A stretch of 7,003 nucleotides of DNA. It comes from Thermoactinomycetaceae bacterium. GTDB taxonomy: Bacteria > Bacillota > Bacilli > Thermoactinomycetales > Thermoactinomycetaceae. The notes below the pieces were generated by a model, which saw only the letters and a program-made list of their open reading frames with translations, had not been told where the DNA came from and did not search any database. Each line of letters starts with the position of its first letter. Within the stretch, counting starts at the first letter, position 1. The stretch is taken from NCBI GenBank assembly GCA_025449475.1, contig JANWJM010000086.1, positions 1-7,003 of the forward strand. The letters are read 5' to 3'. Both the position numbers and the translations under genes were made by a program. Positions 1-5,633 of the stretch are shown here, one piece after another.

Positions 1-29
1 ACAAAAATAAAGAAGAGAAGACAACAAAA

Positions 30-73
30 AAAGATCATACCTTTTCTGGTATGATCTTTCTTTGTTTCTTTTT
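30..73 (+). terminator. Intrinsic terminator of an upstream gene
   Basis: A perfect 12-bp stem (AAAGATCATACC at 30-41 with GGTATGATCTTT at 48-59) encloses a 6-nt loop and is followed by a T-rich tract at 61-73. The left flank is A-rich, so the hairpin could also terminate transcription from the other strand. It most likely ends a gene lying left of the window and insulates it from the hotdog/regulator unit. Confidence 0.85.
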
Positions 74-142
74 AATAGTAACCTAGTATGAAAGTCTTGC
101 ATTAATAATAAAAGAGGAAATGTATAGGGCTTATTAACTAAA

Positions 143-158
143 ATGGAAACGATTTCTT
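143..158 (+). promoter_or_regulatory. Candidate cre box (CcpA site)
   Basis: ATGGAAACGATTTCTT fits the Bacillus cre consensus WTGNAANCGNWWNCA except at the last consensus position (T instead of A). It lies about 70-80 nt upstream of the hotdog gene start, near the candidate promoter. If functional, it would put the regulator unit, and indirectly the catabolic operon, under carbon catabolite control by CcpA. That fits a secondary carbon source. The match is by eye only. Confidence 0.5.
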
Positions 159-185
159 TCAATGTAGGATAATTCAATATATACT
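157..185 (+). promoter_or_regulatory. Weak candidate sigma-A promoter
   Basis: TATACT at 180-185 matches a -10 element in 5 of 6 positions. The best -35 at 17-nt spacing is TTTCAA at 157-162, which is poor. The start would fall near 192, giving a leader of about 34 nt before the ATG at 226. The cre-like site abuts the -35, so the promoter may be weak or factor-dependent. No sigma-54 element was found here. Confidence 0.25.
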
Positions 186-210
186 AATGATTAAGAAAAT
201 TAGGATAATA

Positions 211-220
211 AAGGAGGGAG
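211..220 (+). promoter_or_regulatory. Ribosome binding site fixing the hotdog gene start
   Basis: AAGGAGGGAG lies a standard distance upstream of the ATG at 226. The earlier in-frame ATG at 187 has no such site, and the extra 13 codons would run through the binding site itself. The start at 226 is therefore preferred. Confidence 0.85.
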
Positions 221-225
221 CAAGG

Positions 226-639
226 ATGAGTATAACCAACTCGGAGCTTTTTATCGGGCAAACAGCACGTTTGCAGCGGGTATTTACTGAAGCTGATGTT
301 CAGCAATGTCGAGAATTAGCAAAAGATTTTAATCAAATATATCAAGAAAGTAGTTGGAAGAAACGTTATTCTCGGCCAATTGTTCCCGCACTGTTAGTAG
401 AGGGTTTAATTACCCAAGTGATTTCCGATAAACTTCGGGGACGTGCCTGTGTATTGGTGCAAAAAGAAATGATCTATTATCATCCGGTACATATTGGAGA
501 TGCGATTACCGCTGAATTGTTGACTATTGATATAAATCTGGAAAGAAACTGGGTTACGCAAAAGGTTATATGCTTCAATCAAAATGGAACCGAGGTTATT
601 AAAGGACAAGTGGTCATTTTTGTTTTACGGGGGGGCTGA
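226..639 (+). CDS. MaoC-like hotdog-fold protein, probably not a standard hydratase
   Basis: The 137-aa product looks like a single-domain MaoC/PhaJ-type hotdog protein, the family of (R)-specific enoyl-CoA hydratases. The segment at residues 20-62 follows the family pattern (FTEADV, then an AKDFN turn, then RPIVPALLVEGL), and YYHPVHIGDAITAEL near residues 85-100 matches the conserved PV-x-IGD-x-(V/I)-x-A-x strand. The hydratase motif D-x-N-P-x-H reads D34-F-N-Q-I-Y39, so the aspartate is kept but the catalytic histidine is tyrosine. The usual HGML after PIV is PALL. Normal hydration of crotonyl-type CoA esters therefore seems unlikely; the protein may instead bind an acyl-CoA, act as a thioesterase, or use other chemistry. 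It sits 4 nt upstream of a sigma-54 activator and is probably cotranscribed and translationally coupled with it, which raises the idea of a ligand-sensing partner. Fold is likely; function is unknown. Confidence 0.8.
   Translation: MSITNSELFIGQTARLQRVFTEADVQQCRELAKDFNQIYQESSWKKRYSRPIVPALLVEGLITQVISDKLRGRACVLVQKEMIYYHPVHIGDAITAELLTIDINLERNWVTQKVICFNQNGTEVIKGQVVIFVLRGG
629..635 (+). repeat. G7 homopolymer at the hotdog/regulator junction
   Basis: Seven consecutive G bases in an AT-rich genome encode the last residues (RGG) of the hotdog protein. They also sit where the Shine-Dalgarno of the next gene should be, 8 nt before its ATG. Deleting one G makes the hotdog frame read through GCT GAT TAC ATG straight into the regulator frame, giving a fusion protein. 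Confidence 0.7.
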
Positions 640-643
640 TTAC

Positions 644-1948
644 ATGGAGAAGACTGTTCATTTAATAGAAGATTGGGGATATATTGAAGTTGATGAAAGC
701 GGAAGACTGATTGACGCTAGCCCAGATTTTTGTGAAAACTTTTCGATAAATAAGGTTGATTGCTTAGGGGATTCCATACATGATGTCATTCACGGAATGT
801 ATGGCAGAAGACGTAAAAAAGTCTTTTTCGGAGTGATCTCCGGGATTAATTGTATCATTAAAGTGACGAAAAAGGGTCAAAAGGAGATTTATCGAGTAGT
901 CGTTCGTGATGGAGATATCGAGCATTATGAAATGGTATCCTTCATGCACTCAATTGATATAGCGAAAATGAACAAAAAAAAGCCTCACCAAAACAAATAC
1001 AGCTTTGAGGAAATTATCGGGAATAGCCCGGCAATGAAGGAGGCTAAGGAGTTAGCCACTCGAATTGCGACCAGTAATTCAACCGTGCTGCTGACTGGGG
1101 AAAGTGGGACGGGAAAGGAATTATTCGCTCAAGCGATACACGGGATGAGTACAAGGAAAAATAACCCTTTTATTGCAGTGAATTGTGCGGCTATCCCTGG
1201 AGAATTATTTGAGTCTGAGCTTTTTGGCTATGAACCGGGAGCATTTAGTGGGGCAAAAAAGGAAGGAAAGCCTGGGAAAATTGAATTAGCCATGAATGGG
1301 ACCCTTTTCCTTGATGAAATATCAGAACTCCCTTATGAAGCACAAGGAAAGCTGCTCCGTGTCCTGCAGGAAAGAGAGGTAGAACGTGTCGGAGGAACTG
1401 TTAGTAAAAACATTGATATTCGTATTATTGCAGCAACGAATCGTGACGTAGAAAAAATGGTTGAGGAAGGGAAGTTCAGGCAGGATTTATATTATCGTCT
1501 ATATGTCTTCGATTTAACGATTCCCTCACTTAGGGAAAGGAAAGAGGATCTTCTACCATTAGCTCATTATTTTATCGATTCCTTTAATGAGGGGTTTGAT
1601 CTTGAAGTGAAATATATCGATTACAAGCTTCAAGAATGGATTTTGAACTATGAATGGCCAGGAAATGTTCGTGAATTAAGAGCCTTTATTGAGCGGGGAA
1701 TGAATATTGTAGATGGAGATACTCTTGCAATGGATGATATCTATTTTTCACGCCAGGTGGTGAACAATCGAACAACTAAGGTAACCACGTCTCTGCAAAG
1801 TTTAGAGGATGAAGTGAGAAGTGCGGAGATAAACGCAATTCAACGAGCTTTACATGAAGCAAACGGCGATCGATCACTAGCAGCACATAAACTAAAAATA
1901 CATATTGCCAGCTTGTATCGAAAAATCGCCAAGTACAATCTAAAATAA
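644..1948 (+). CDS. Sigma-54-dependent transcriptional activator (PAS, AAA+, Fis-type HTH)
   Basis: The 434-aa protein is a bacterial enhancer-binding protein. Residues about 10-100 form a PAS-like sensor (YIEVDESGRLIDASPDF). The AAA+ core starts at about 122 (FEEIIGNSPAM) and has Walker A GESGTGKE (152-159), the sigma-54 contact loop GAFSGA (199-204, serine for the usual threonine), Walker B TLFLDE (220-225), ATNRD (264-268), the arginine-finger region RQDLYYRL (279-286) and WPGNVREL (338-345). A Fis-like helix-turn-helix occupies about 390-430. There is no phosphorylatable receiver domain, so it is probably ligand-controlled through the PAS-like domain. The ATG at 644 is chosen because the PAS begins directly after it; an in-frame ATG at 584 lies inside the upstream gene and has no binding site. 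The G-run is a poor Shine-Dalgarno, suggesting coupling to the hotdog gene. The likely target is the -24/-12 promoter at 2182. Confidence 0.93.
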   Translation: MEKTVHLIEDWGYIEVDESGRLIDASPDFCENFSINKVDCLGDSIHDVIHGMYGRRRKKVFFGVISGINCIIKVTKKGQKEIYRVVVRDGDIEHYEMVSFMHSIDIAKMNKKKPHQNKYSFEEIIGNSPAMKEAKELATRIATSNSTVLLTGESGTGKELFAQAIHGMSTRKNNPFIAVNCAAIPGELFESELFGYEPGAFSGAKKEGKPGKIELAMNGTLFLDEISELPYEAQGKLLRVLQEREVERVGGTVSKNIDIRIIAATNRDVEKMVEEGKFRQDLYYRLYVFDLTIPSLRERKEDLLPLAHYFIDSFNEGFDLEVKYIDYKLQEWILNYEWPGNVRELRAFIERGMNIVDGDTLAMDDIYFSRQVVNNRTTKVTTSLQSLEDEVRSAEINAIQRALHEANGDRSLAAHKLKIHIASLYRKIAKYNLK

Positions 1949-1963
1949 TTCATTCCTTATTTG

Positions 1964-2013
1964 GGGCAGTCCAGAAAATCGTATGATCGATTTTTCTGGA
2001 CTGCCCTATTTTT
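1964..2013 (+). terminator. Strong intrinsic terminator after the activator gene
   Basis: GGGCAGTCCAGAAAA at 1964-1978 is perfectly complementary to 1992-2006. The helix extends inward (TCG with CGA) with one bulged T, leaving a loop of about 6 nt. TATTTTT follows at 2007-2013. It separates the regulator unit from the catabolic operon, which therefore needs its own promoter. Confidence 0.92.
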
Positions 2014-2092
2014 ATTGAACATTCCCATTCTTGTATCAGAATTTGCAGCTTTATAAAAGGAAGTATTGGTAAAAAGGATTTAGATTTTATCT

Positions 2093-2123
2093 TTTTGCAT
2101 AAATGATTCTTAATTATGCAAAA
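2093..2123 (+). promoter_or_regulatory. Perfect 10-bp inverted repeat, candidate activator binding site
   Basis: TTTTGCATAA (2093-2102) and TTATGCAAAA (2114-2123) are perfect inverted repeats with an 11-nt spacer. The dyad centre is about 100 nt upstream of the predicted sigma-54 transcription start, the usual place for enhancer-binding protein sites. There is no T-tract after it, so it is not a terminator. The simplest reading is the upstream activating sequence for the activator encoded at 644-1948. Confidence 0.6.
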
Positions 2124-2124
2124 T

Positions 2125-2144
2125 ATTATCAATTTTGCGATAAT
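2125..2144 (+). promoter_or_regulatory. Second dyad next to the candidate activator site
   Basis: ATTATC (2125-2130) and GATAAT (2139-2144) form a shorter dyad 2 nt after the first repeat. Its centre contains TTTTGCGATAA, close to the TTTTGCATAA half-site of the neighbouring repeat. It may be a weaker second site for cooperative binding, but AT-rich DNA yields such dyads by chance fairly often. Confidence 0.3.
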
Positions 2145-2181
2145 TCTGTAATTATATTGCTTAGTTTACAAGGATACTTGT

Positions 2182-2197
2182 TGGCACGGAACTTGCA
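2182..2197 (+). promoter_or_regulatory. Consensus sigma-54 (-24/-12) promoter
   Basis: TGGCAC (2182-2187), five bases, then TTGCA (2193-2197) is a full match to the sigma-54 consensus TGGCAC-N5-TTGCW, with exactly 10 nt between the invariant GG (2183-2184) and GC (2195-2196). The start site is expected near 2207-2209. It precedes the badI-like gene, and a sigma-54 activator is encoded immediately upstream, so inducible SigL-dependent transcription of the catabolic operon is strongly suggested. Confidence 0.93.
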
Positions 2198-2210
2198 AAT
2201 ATAGATAAGT

Positions 2211-2288
2211 GAAAGGAGGAATTATATTATAGAATTTTTCATTCACAGAAGGACATCATTGGAAAAGAATACCGCTCTTATTCATTAA
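2211..2288 (+). other. Leader with a strong Shine-Dalgarno but no standard start codon
   Basis: GAAAGGAGGA (2211-2220) is a near-ideal ribosome binding site at the very start of the predicted transcript, but no ATG, GTG or TTG follows at a workable distance. The frame starting at ATA 2229 would encode 19 residues and stop at TAA 2286-2288. The site may be a relic of a lost small gene, the start of a leader peptide using a non-standard codon, or a ribosome-loading or mRNA-stabilising element. The real start of the first enzyme gene is about 130 nt further down. Confidence 0.35.
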
Positions 2289-2359
2289 CGGTTTAATGTT
2301 TGGGAAGAAGAAAAAAATCAACAAAAAAATAGATTAACACGAAAGTGGAGGAATGAAAA

Positions 2360-3160
2360 ATGGAATTATTAGATGTTTTGTACGAAAAAACGAATGGTAT
2401 GGCAAAGATTACGATTAACCGCCCACAGGCTTACAATGCTTTTAGTGGACGGACGATTCAAGAATTAATTTGGGCTTTCCGCGATGCCTGGGACGATAAT
2501 CGCATTGGTGTTGTCGTTTTAACAGGTGCCGGCGAAAAAGCATTTTGTACAGGAGGCGATCAAAAGGAAAAAGGAGATGAAGGAGGCTACGATTATAACG
2601 GAGGATTAGGAGGTGGTATGGGCTTAGAAATTGAGACCTTGCACCAAACGATTCGCAATATTCCAAAGCCAGTTATTGCCGCAGTGAATGGCTATGCAAT
2701 TGGTGGCGGACATGTCCTGCATGTTCTTTGTGATTTGACGATTGCTTCGGAAACAGCAAAATTTGGACAAGCTGGTCCAAAGGTAGGCAGCTATGATGCT
2801 GGTTTTGGTTCCGCTTACTTGGCAAGAGTAGTTGGGGAAAAGAAAGCAAGAGAAATTTGGTACTTGTGTGAGCAATATACTGCTCAAGAAGCAAAAGAAA
2901 TGGGTCTTGTCAATAAAATAGTCCCTGCTGATCAGCTGCAAGCGGCAGCAGAGGAATGGGCTACTAAGATTCTAGCTAAAAGTCCAACAGCGCTCAAAAT
3001 GCTTAAATACTCGTTTAATGCCGACAGTGCGAACATCCAAGGGATTTCACAACTTGCAATGGGCAGTCTAGCTATGTTTTATAACACAGACGAGTCTGCC
3101 GAGGGAATGAATGGGTTTCTTGAAAAAAGACCCGCAGATTTCAGTAAGTTTAGAAAATAA
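2360..3160 (+). CDS. badI: BadI-like 2-ketocyclohexanecarboxyl-CoA hydrolase (crotonase superfamily, MenB subgroup)
   Basis: The 266-aa crotonase probably hydrolyses the ring of 2-ketocyclohexane-1-carboxyl-CoA to pimeloyl-CoA in the cytoplasm. Visible hallmarks are ITINRP (18-22), AFCTGGDQ for the oxyanion hole (61-68), GYAIGGGHVL (111-120) and the MenB/BadI-specific GPKVGSYDAGFGS (139-151), whose S144 and D146 match the catalytic Ser/Asp of that subgroup. Y241 in FYNTDE corresponds to the C-terminal active-site Tyr of MenB, and EKRPADF closes the domain. It lacks the RLNVLDLQ segment typical of Bacillus MenB and instead has a glycine-rich stretch (75-88) before LETLH-type residues, closer to BadI as I remember it. 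Length fits BadI (about 260 aa). GGAGG at 2347-2351 supports the start. It is first in the sigma-54-driven operon; the BadH-like gene two places on favours BadI over menaquinone-type MenB. Confidence 0.85.
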   Translation: MELLDVLYEKTNGMAKITINRPQAYNAFSGRTIQELIWAFRDAWDDNRIGVVVLTGAGEKAFCTGGDQKEKGDEGGYDYNGGLGGGMGLEIETLHQTIRNIPKPVIAAVNGYAIGGGHVLHVLCDLTIASETAKFGQAGPKVGSYDAGFGSAYLARVVGEKKAREIWYLCEQYTAQEAKEMGLVNKIVPADQLQAAAEEWATKILAKSPTALKMLKYSFNADSANIQGISQLAMGSLAMFYNTDESAEGMNGFLEKRPADFSKFRK

Positions 3161-3162
3161 CT

Positions 3163-3171
3163 AGGAGATGA
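3163..3171 (+). promoter_or_regulatory. Ribosome binding site favouring a TTG start for the ligase
   Basis: AGGAGATGA matches the anti-Shine-Dalgarno complement AGGAGGTGA in 8 of 9 positions. It overlaps the ATG at 3168, leaving no spacer for that codon, but lies 9 nt (counted from AGGAG) before the in-frame TTG at 3177. The ATG therefore looks like part of the binding site rather than the initiator. Confidence 0.6.
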
Positions 3172-3176
3172 AGTCC

Positions 3177-4823
3177 TTGAAACTAGAAACGATTTTGAGT
3201 CCTGAATATGTGGAAAAGTATCAGTCCGTTTGGCCAAATAAAATCATTCTCGATTATCTAAATGATGGTATTGCGAAATATCCAGATAAGGTTGCTATTA
3301 TCGACAAAAAGAGCCGTTATACGTACAGTGAGCTCGGGAAAATGGTCGACCGTGTTGCATTGGGTCTGTTGGAATTAGGCTTGGGAAAAGGGGATGTCAT
3401 TTCTCTTCAGCTGCCTAACTGGAATGAATTTATTATTCTTCACTATGCGGCAACGAGAATTGGTGCCATTACCAATCCATTGATTCCAATTTATCGTGAT
3501 CGCGAAATTGGTTATATGGTTGGAATGGCTGAGTCGAAAATGATTGTCATTCCCGATGAATTTCGCGGATTTGATTATCCAGCCATGATCGATAGACTGT
3601 CCCACCAATGGCCGTTACTTGAACATGTTTATGTCATTGGCGAAAATGTACCAGCCCACATGAAGCCACTTGCTTCATTGTTTGATAAACCGTGGGAAGA
3701 AATTCGTGATCCAGCGGTATTAGATAAAATCACTCATGATCCAAATGATGTGACCGAAATTATTTTTACCTCTGGAACAACGGGAAATCCAAAAGGAGTT
3801 ATGCATACACATAATACCATTTGTGTTTCAACCAATTACTGGATTGACCATTTGCAATTAACCTCTGACGACGTGATGTTCATGGCCTCGACCTTTGCCC
3901 ACCAAACTGGGTTTGGGTATGGTGTACGCCTTCCAACTACGATCGGAGGAACAGGCGTTTATCAAGAAGTTTGGAACCCGTTAGAATTTATTGAACTCAT
4001 TGAGGAGGAAGGAATTACTTTTACAGCCGGAGCGACCCCATACTTGCAGGATACCATGCAATTGGAGGGACTTGAAAGTCGAAACATTGACTCACTAAGA
4101 GTATTCGCAGCTATGGGTGCGCCGATTCCAATGGCGTTGGTAAAAGAAGCTTCCAAAAAGGTAAATTTCGCGATTCTTTCCGGTTGGGGTCAAACGGAAA
4201 GTGGTCTCGTTACTTTGACAAAGCTTGACGATACCGAAGAAAAACTGACAGGTACTGACGGTGTTGCGCTTGATAGCATGGAAGTAAAAGTAATTGATTC
4301 GAATGGGGACTCTTGTCCACCTAATCAAGAAGGAGACCTCCTTAGCAGAGGACCTGCCCTATCTGTTGGGTATCTGAAAAATCTTGAAGGTACATTGTCC
4401 GAGTATAAGGATGGATGGTTTTTCACGGGAGATCGTGCGGTTATGGATGAAGACGGTTACATCCGAATTTCTGGGCGAAATAAGGATATTATTATTCGCG
4501 GTGGCGAGAATATCCCTGTCGCTTATGTTGAAAATGTATTGTATGAACATGAAGACATATTGGATGCTCAGCTTATCGCACTGCCTGATCCAAGACTGCA
4601 AGAAAAGGCATGCGCTGTTATTAGCATGAAACCTGAGGGGTCGCCTCTTACATTTCCATTACTGCAAGAATTTCTTAAGCAAAAAGGGGTCGCTAAGCAA
4701 TATTGGCCAGAGTATCTAGAGATTGTTGAGAATTTTCCGAGAACTGCAAGTGGGAAAATTCAAAAGTTTCGCTTGAAAGAAAAAATTCTCCAGCGTTTAA
4801 GTGAACAGAAATTAAATATATAG
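3177..4823 (+). CDS. Acyl-CoA ligase, probably cyclohexanecarboxylate-CoA ligase (AliA-type)
   Basis: This ANL-superfamily adenylate-forming enzyme would activate the carboxylic acid with ATP and CoA. With the TTG start it has 548 aa; the ATG at 3168 would add three residues. Motifs in order (548-aa numbering) are the phosphate loop FTSGTTGNPKG (197-207), GWGQTESG (336-343), GWFFTGDRA (413-421), the hinge and core motif GRNKDIIIRGGENI (433-446) and PRTASGK with the catalytic lysine at about 527. Length is normal and the protein is complete. No signal peptide or membrane segment is evident, so it acts in the cytoplasm. Only 16 nt separate it from the badI-like stop, so the two are cotranscribed. 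The substrate is inferred from neighbours: with BadI- and BadH-like enzymes, cyclohexanecarboxylate or a related alicyclic acid is the best guess. A medium-chain fatty acid or cyclohexenecarboxylate cannot be excluded. Confidence 0.88.
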   Translation: MKLETILSPEYVEKYQSVWPNKIILDYLNDGIAKYPDKVAIIDKKSRYTYSELGKMVDRVALGLLELGLGKGDVISLQLPNWNEFIILHYAATRIGAITNPLIPIYRDREIGYMVGMAESKMIVIPDEFRGFDYPAMIDRLSHQWPLLEHVYVIGENVPAHMKPLASLFDKPWEEIRDPAVLDKITHDPNDVTEIIFTSGTTGNPKGVMHTHNTICVSTNYWIDHLQLTSDDVMFMASTFAHQTGFGYGVRLPTTIGGTGVYQEVWNPLEFIELIEEEGITFTAGATPYLQDTMQLEGLESRNIDSLRVFAAMGAPIPMALVKEASKKVNFAILSGWGQTESGLVTLTKLDDTEEKLTGTDGVALDSMEVKVIDSNGDSCPPNQEGDLLSRGPALSVGYLKNLEGTLSEYKDGWFFTGDRAVMDEDGYIRISGRNKDIIIRGGENIPVAYVENVLYEHEDILDAQLIALPDPRLQEKACAVISMKPEGSPLTFPLLQEFLKQKGVAKQYWPEYLEIVENFPRTASGKIQKFRLKEKILQRLSEQKLNI

Positions 4824-4836
4824 ATTCATAGATTCA
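4821..4836 (+). repeat. Tandem 8-bp duplication over the ligase stop codon
   Basis: TAGATTCA occurs twice in tandem (4821-4828 and 4829-4836), and the first copy contains the TAG stop. The second copy supplies a backup TAG in a different frame. It is probably a small slippage duplication without a known role. The rest of the 63-nt gap to the next gene shows no clear terminator or promoter, so cotranscription is likely. Confidence 0.7.
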
Positions 4837-4886
4837 TACTGCATTCAAATTTAATCATTTAACTAAGAAATCAGGGGGAAATAATT

Positions 4887-5633
4887 ATGACAAAAAGAGT
4901 AGCCTTTATTACTGGAGCAGGACGTGGGATAGGAAGAGAGATTGCTAGAACATTATCTTCTAGAGGAATGGACATTATTGTAACCGATGTCAATTTGGAA
5001 AACGCGAATGAAACGGTCTCCATTTTAGAACAACAGGGTGGAAAGGCAGTTGCGGTTTATTGCGATGTGACAAAGCTAGAGAGCGTTCAAGAGGCGGTAG
5101 CAACCTCAGTTAGCCATTTCGGAAAAATTGATGTGCTTGTGAACAATGCGGGTTGGGATAAGGTTGAACCATTTTTGAAAAGTGAACCGAGGACATGGGA
5201 GCTGATTATGAACATTAACCTGATGGGGCAAATCCATACTTGTAAAGAAATTTTACCTGTCATGATCGAAAATGGTTATGGCAAGGTGGTCAATATTGCT
5301 TCTGATTCAGGGAGAGTGGGTTCAAGCGGAGAGGCAGTCTACTCAGCTGCTAAAGGAGGCGTCATTGCTTTCACCAAAACCATGGCACGAGAAATGGCGA
5401 GACATAAGATCAATATTAATTGTATTTCACCAGGACCAAGTAATACACCTCTTTTCCAAGAAATTGGTTCTTATAATGAGGGGATTGCAGCGGCACTTGA
5501 AAAGGCCATTCCGTTTAGACGTTTAGCACAGCCAAGTGATATCGCCAATTCAGTTGCGTTCCTTGTGTCTGACGAAGCAGAATATGTAACTGGCCAGACC
5601 CTTTCAGTAAATGGCGGATTAGCCATGGTTTAA
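4887..5633 (+). CDS. badH: BadH-like 2-hydroxycyclohexanecarboxyl-CoA dehydrogenase (short-chain dehydrogenase)
   Basis: This classical 248-aa short-chain dehydrogenase/reductase would oxidise 2-hydroxycyclohexane-1-carboxyl-CoA to the 2-keto ester, the BadI substrate. It has the Rossmann motif TGAGRGIG (9-16), D34 at the end of the second strand (favouring NAD+ over NADP+), NNAG (86-89), N111, and catalytic S139, Y152 and K156, with the PGP motif (182-184). Beyond the general fold, NNAGWD, the PF-x-K-x-EP segment (95-101) and the IASDSGRVGSSGEAVY stretch (137-152) closely resemble R. palustris BadH as I remember it. The match to FabG or 3-hydroxybutyrate dehydrogenase is less specific. AGGGGG at 4873-4878 lies 8 nt from the ATG. 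It is third in the operon, after the hydrolase and ligase, with a 63-nt gap and no obvious terminator between. Confidence 0.85.
   Translation: MTKRVAFITGAGRGIGREIARTLSSRGMDIIVTDVNLENANETVSILEQQGGKAVAVYCDVTKLESVQEAVATSVSHFGKIDVLVNNAGWDKVEPFLKSEPRTWELIMNINLMGQIHTCKEILPVMIENGYGKVVNIASDSGRVGSSGEAVYSAAKGGVIAFTKTMAREMARHKININCISPGPSNTPLFQEIGSYNEGIAAALEKAIPFRRLAQPSDIANSVAFLVSDEAEYVTGQTLSVNGGLAMV

Noticed and set aside
86..101. Sigma-54 promoter upstream of the hotdog gene
   Set aside because: TTGCA is present at 97-101, but the matching -24 position reads GTATGA rather than TGGCAC.
187..225. Upstream ATG at 187 as the hotdog gene start
   Set aside because: The strong binding site at 211-220 would lie inside the coding region, and no site precedes 187.
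2442..2941. Antisense open frames opposite the badI-like gene
   Set aside because: They overlap a clearly conserved gene, lack ribosome binding sites and have no recognisable motifs.
2360..3160. MenB (dihydroxynaphthoyl-CoA synthase) of menaquinone synthesis
   Set aside because: The core motifs are shared, but the typical MenB RLNVLDLQ segment is missing, no other men genes are nearby, and the neighbours fit ring degradation. It is kept as the main alternative if phylogeny disagrees.
4384..4629. Alternative-frame and antisense open frames inside the ligase gene
   Set aside because: The ligase motifs (GWFFTGD, GRNKDIIIRGGENI) are intact in the main frame here, so these are shadows.
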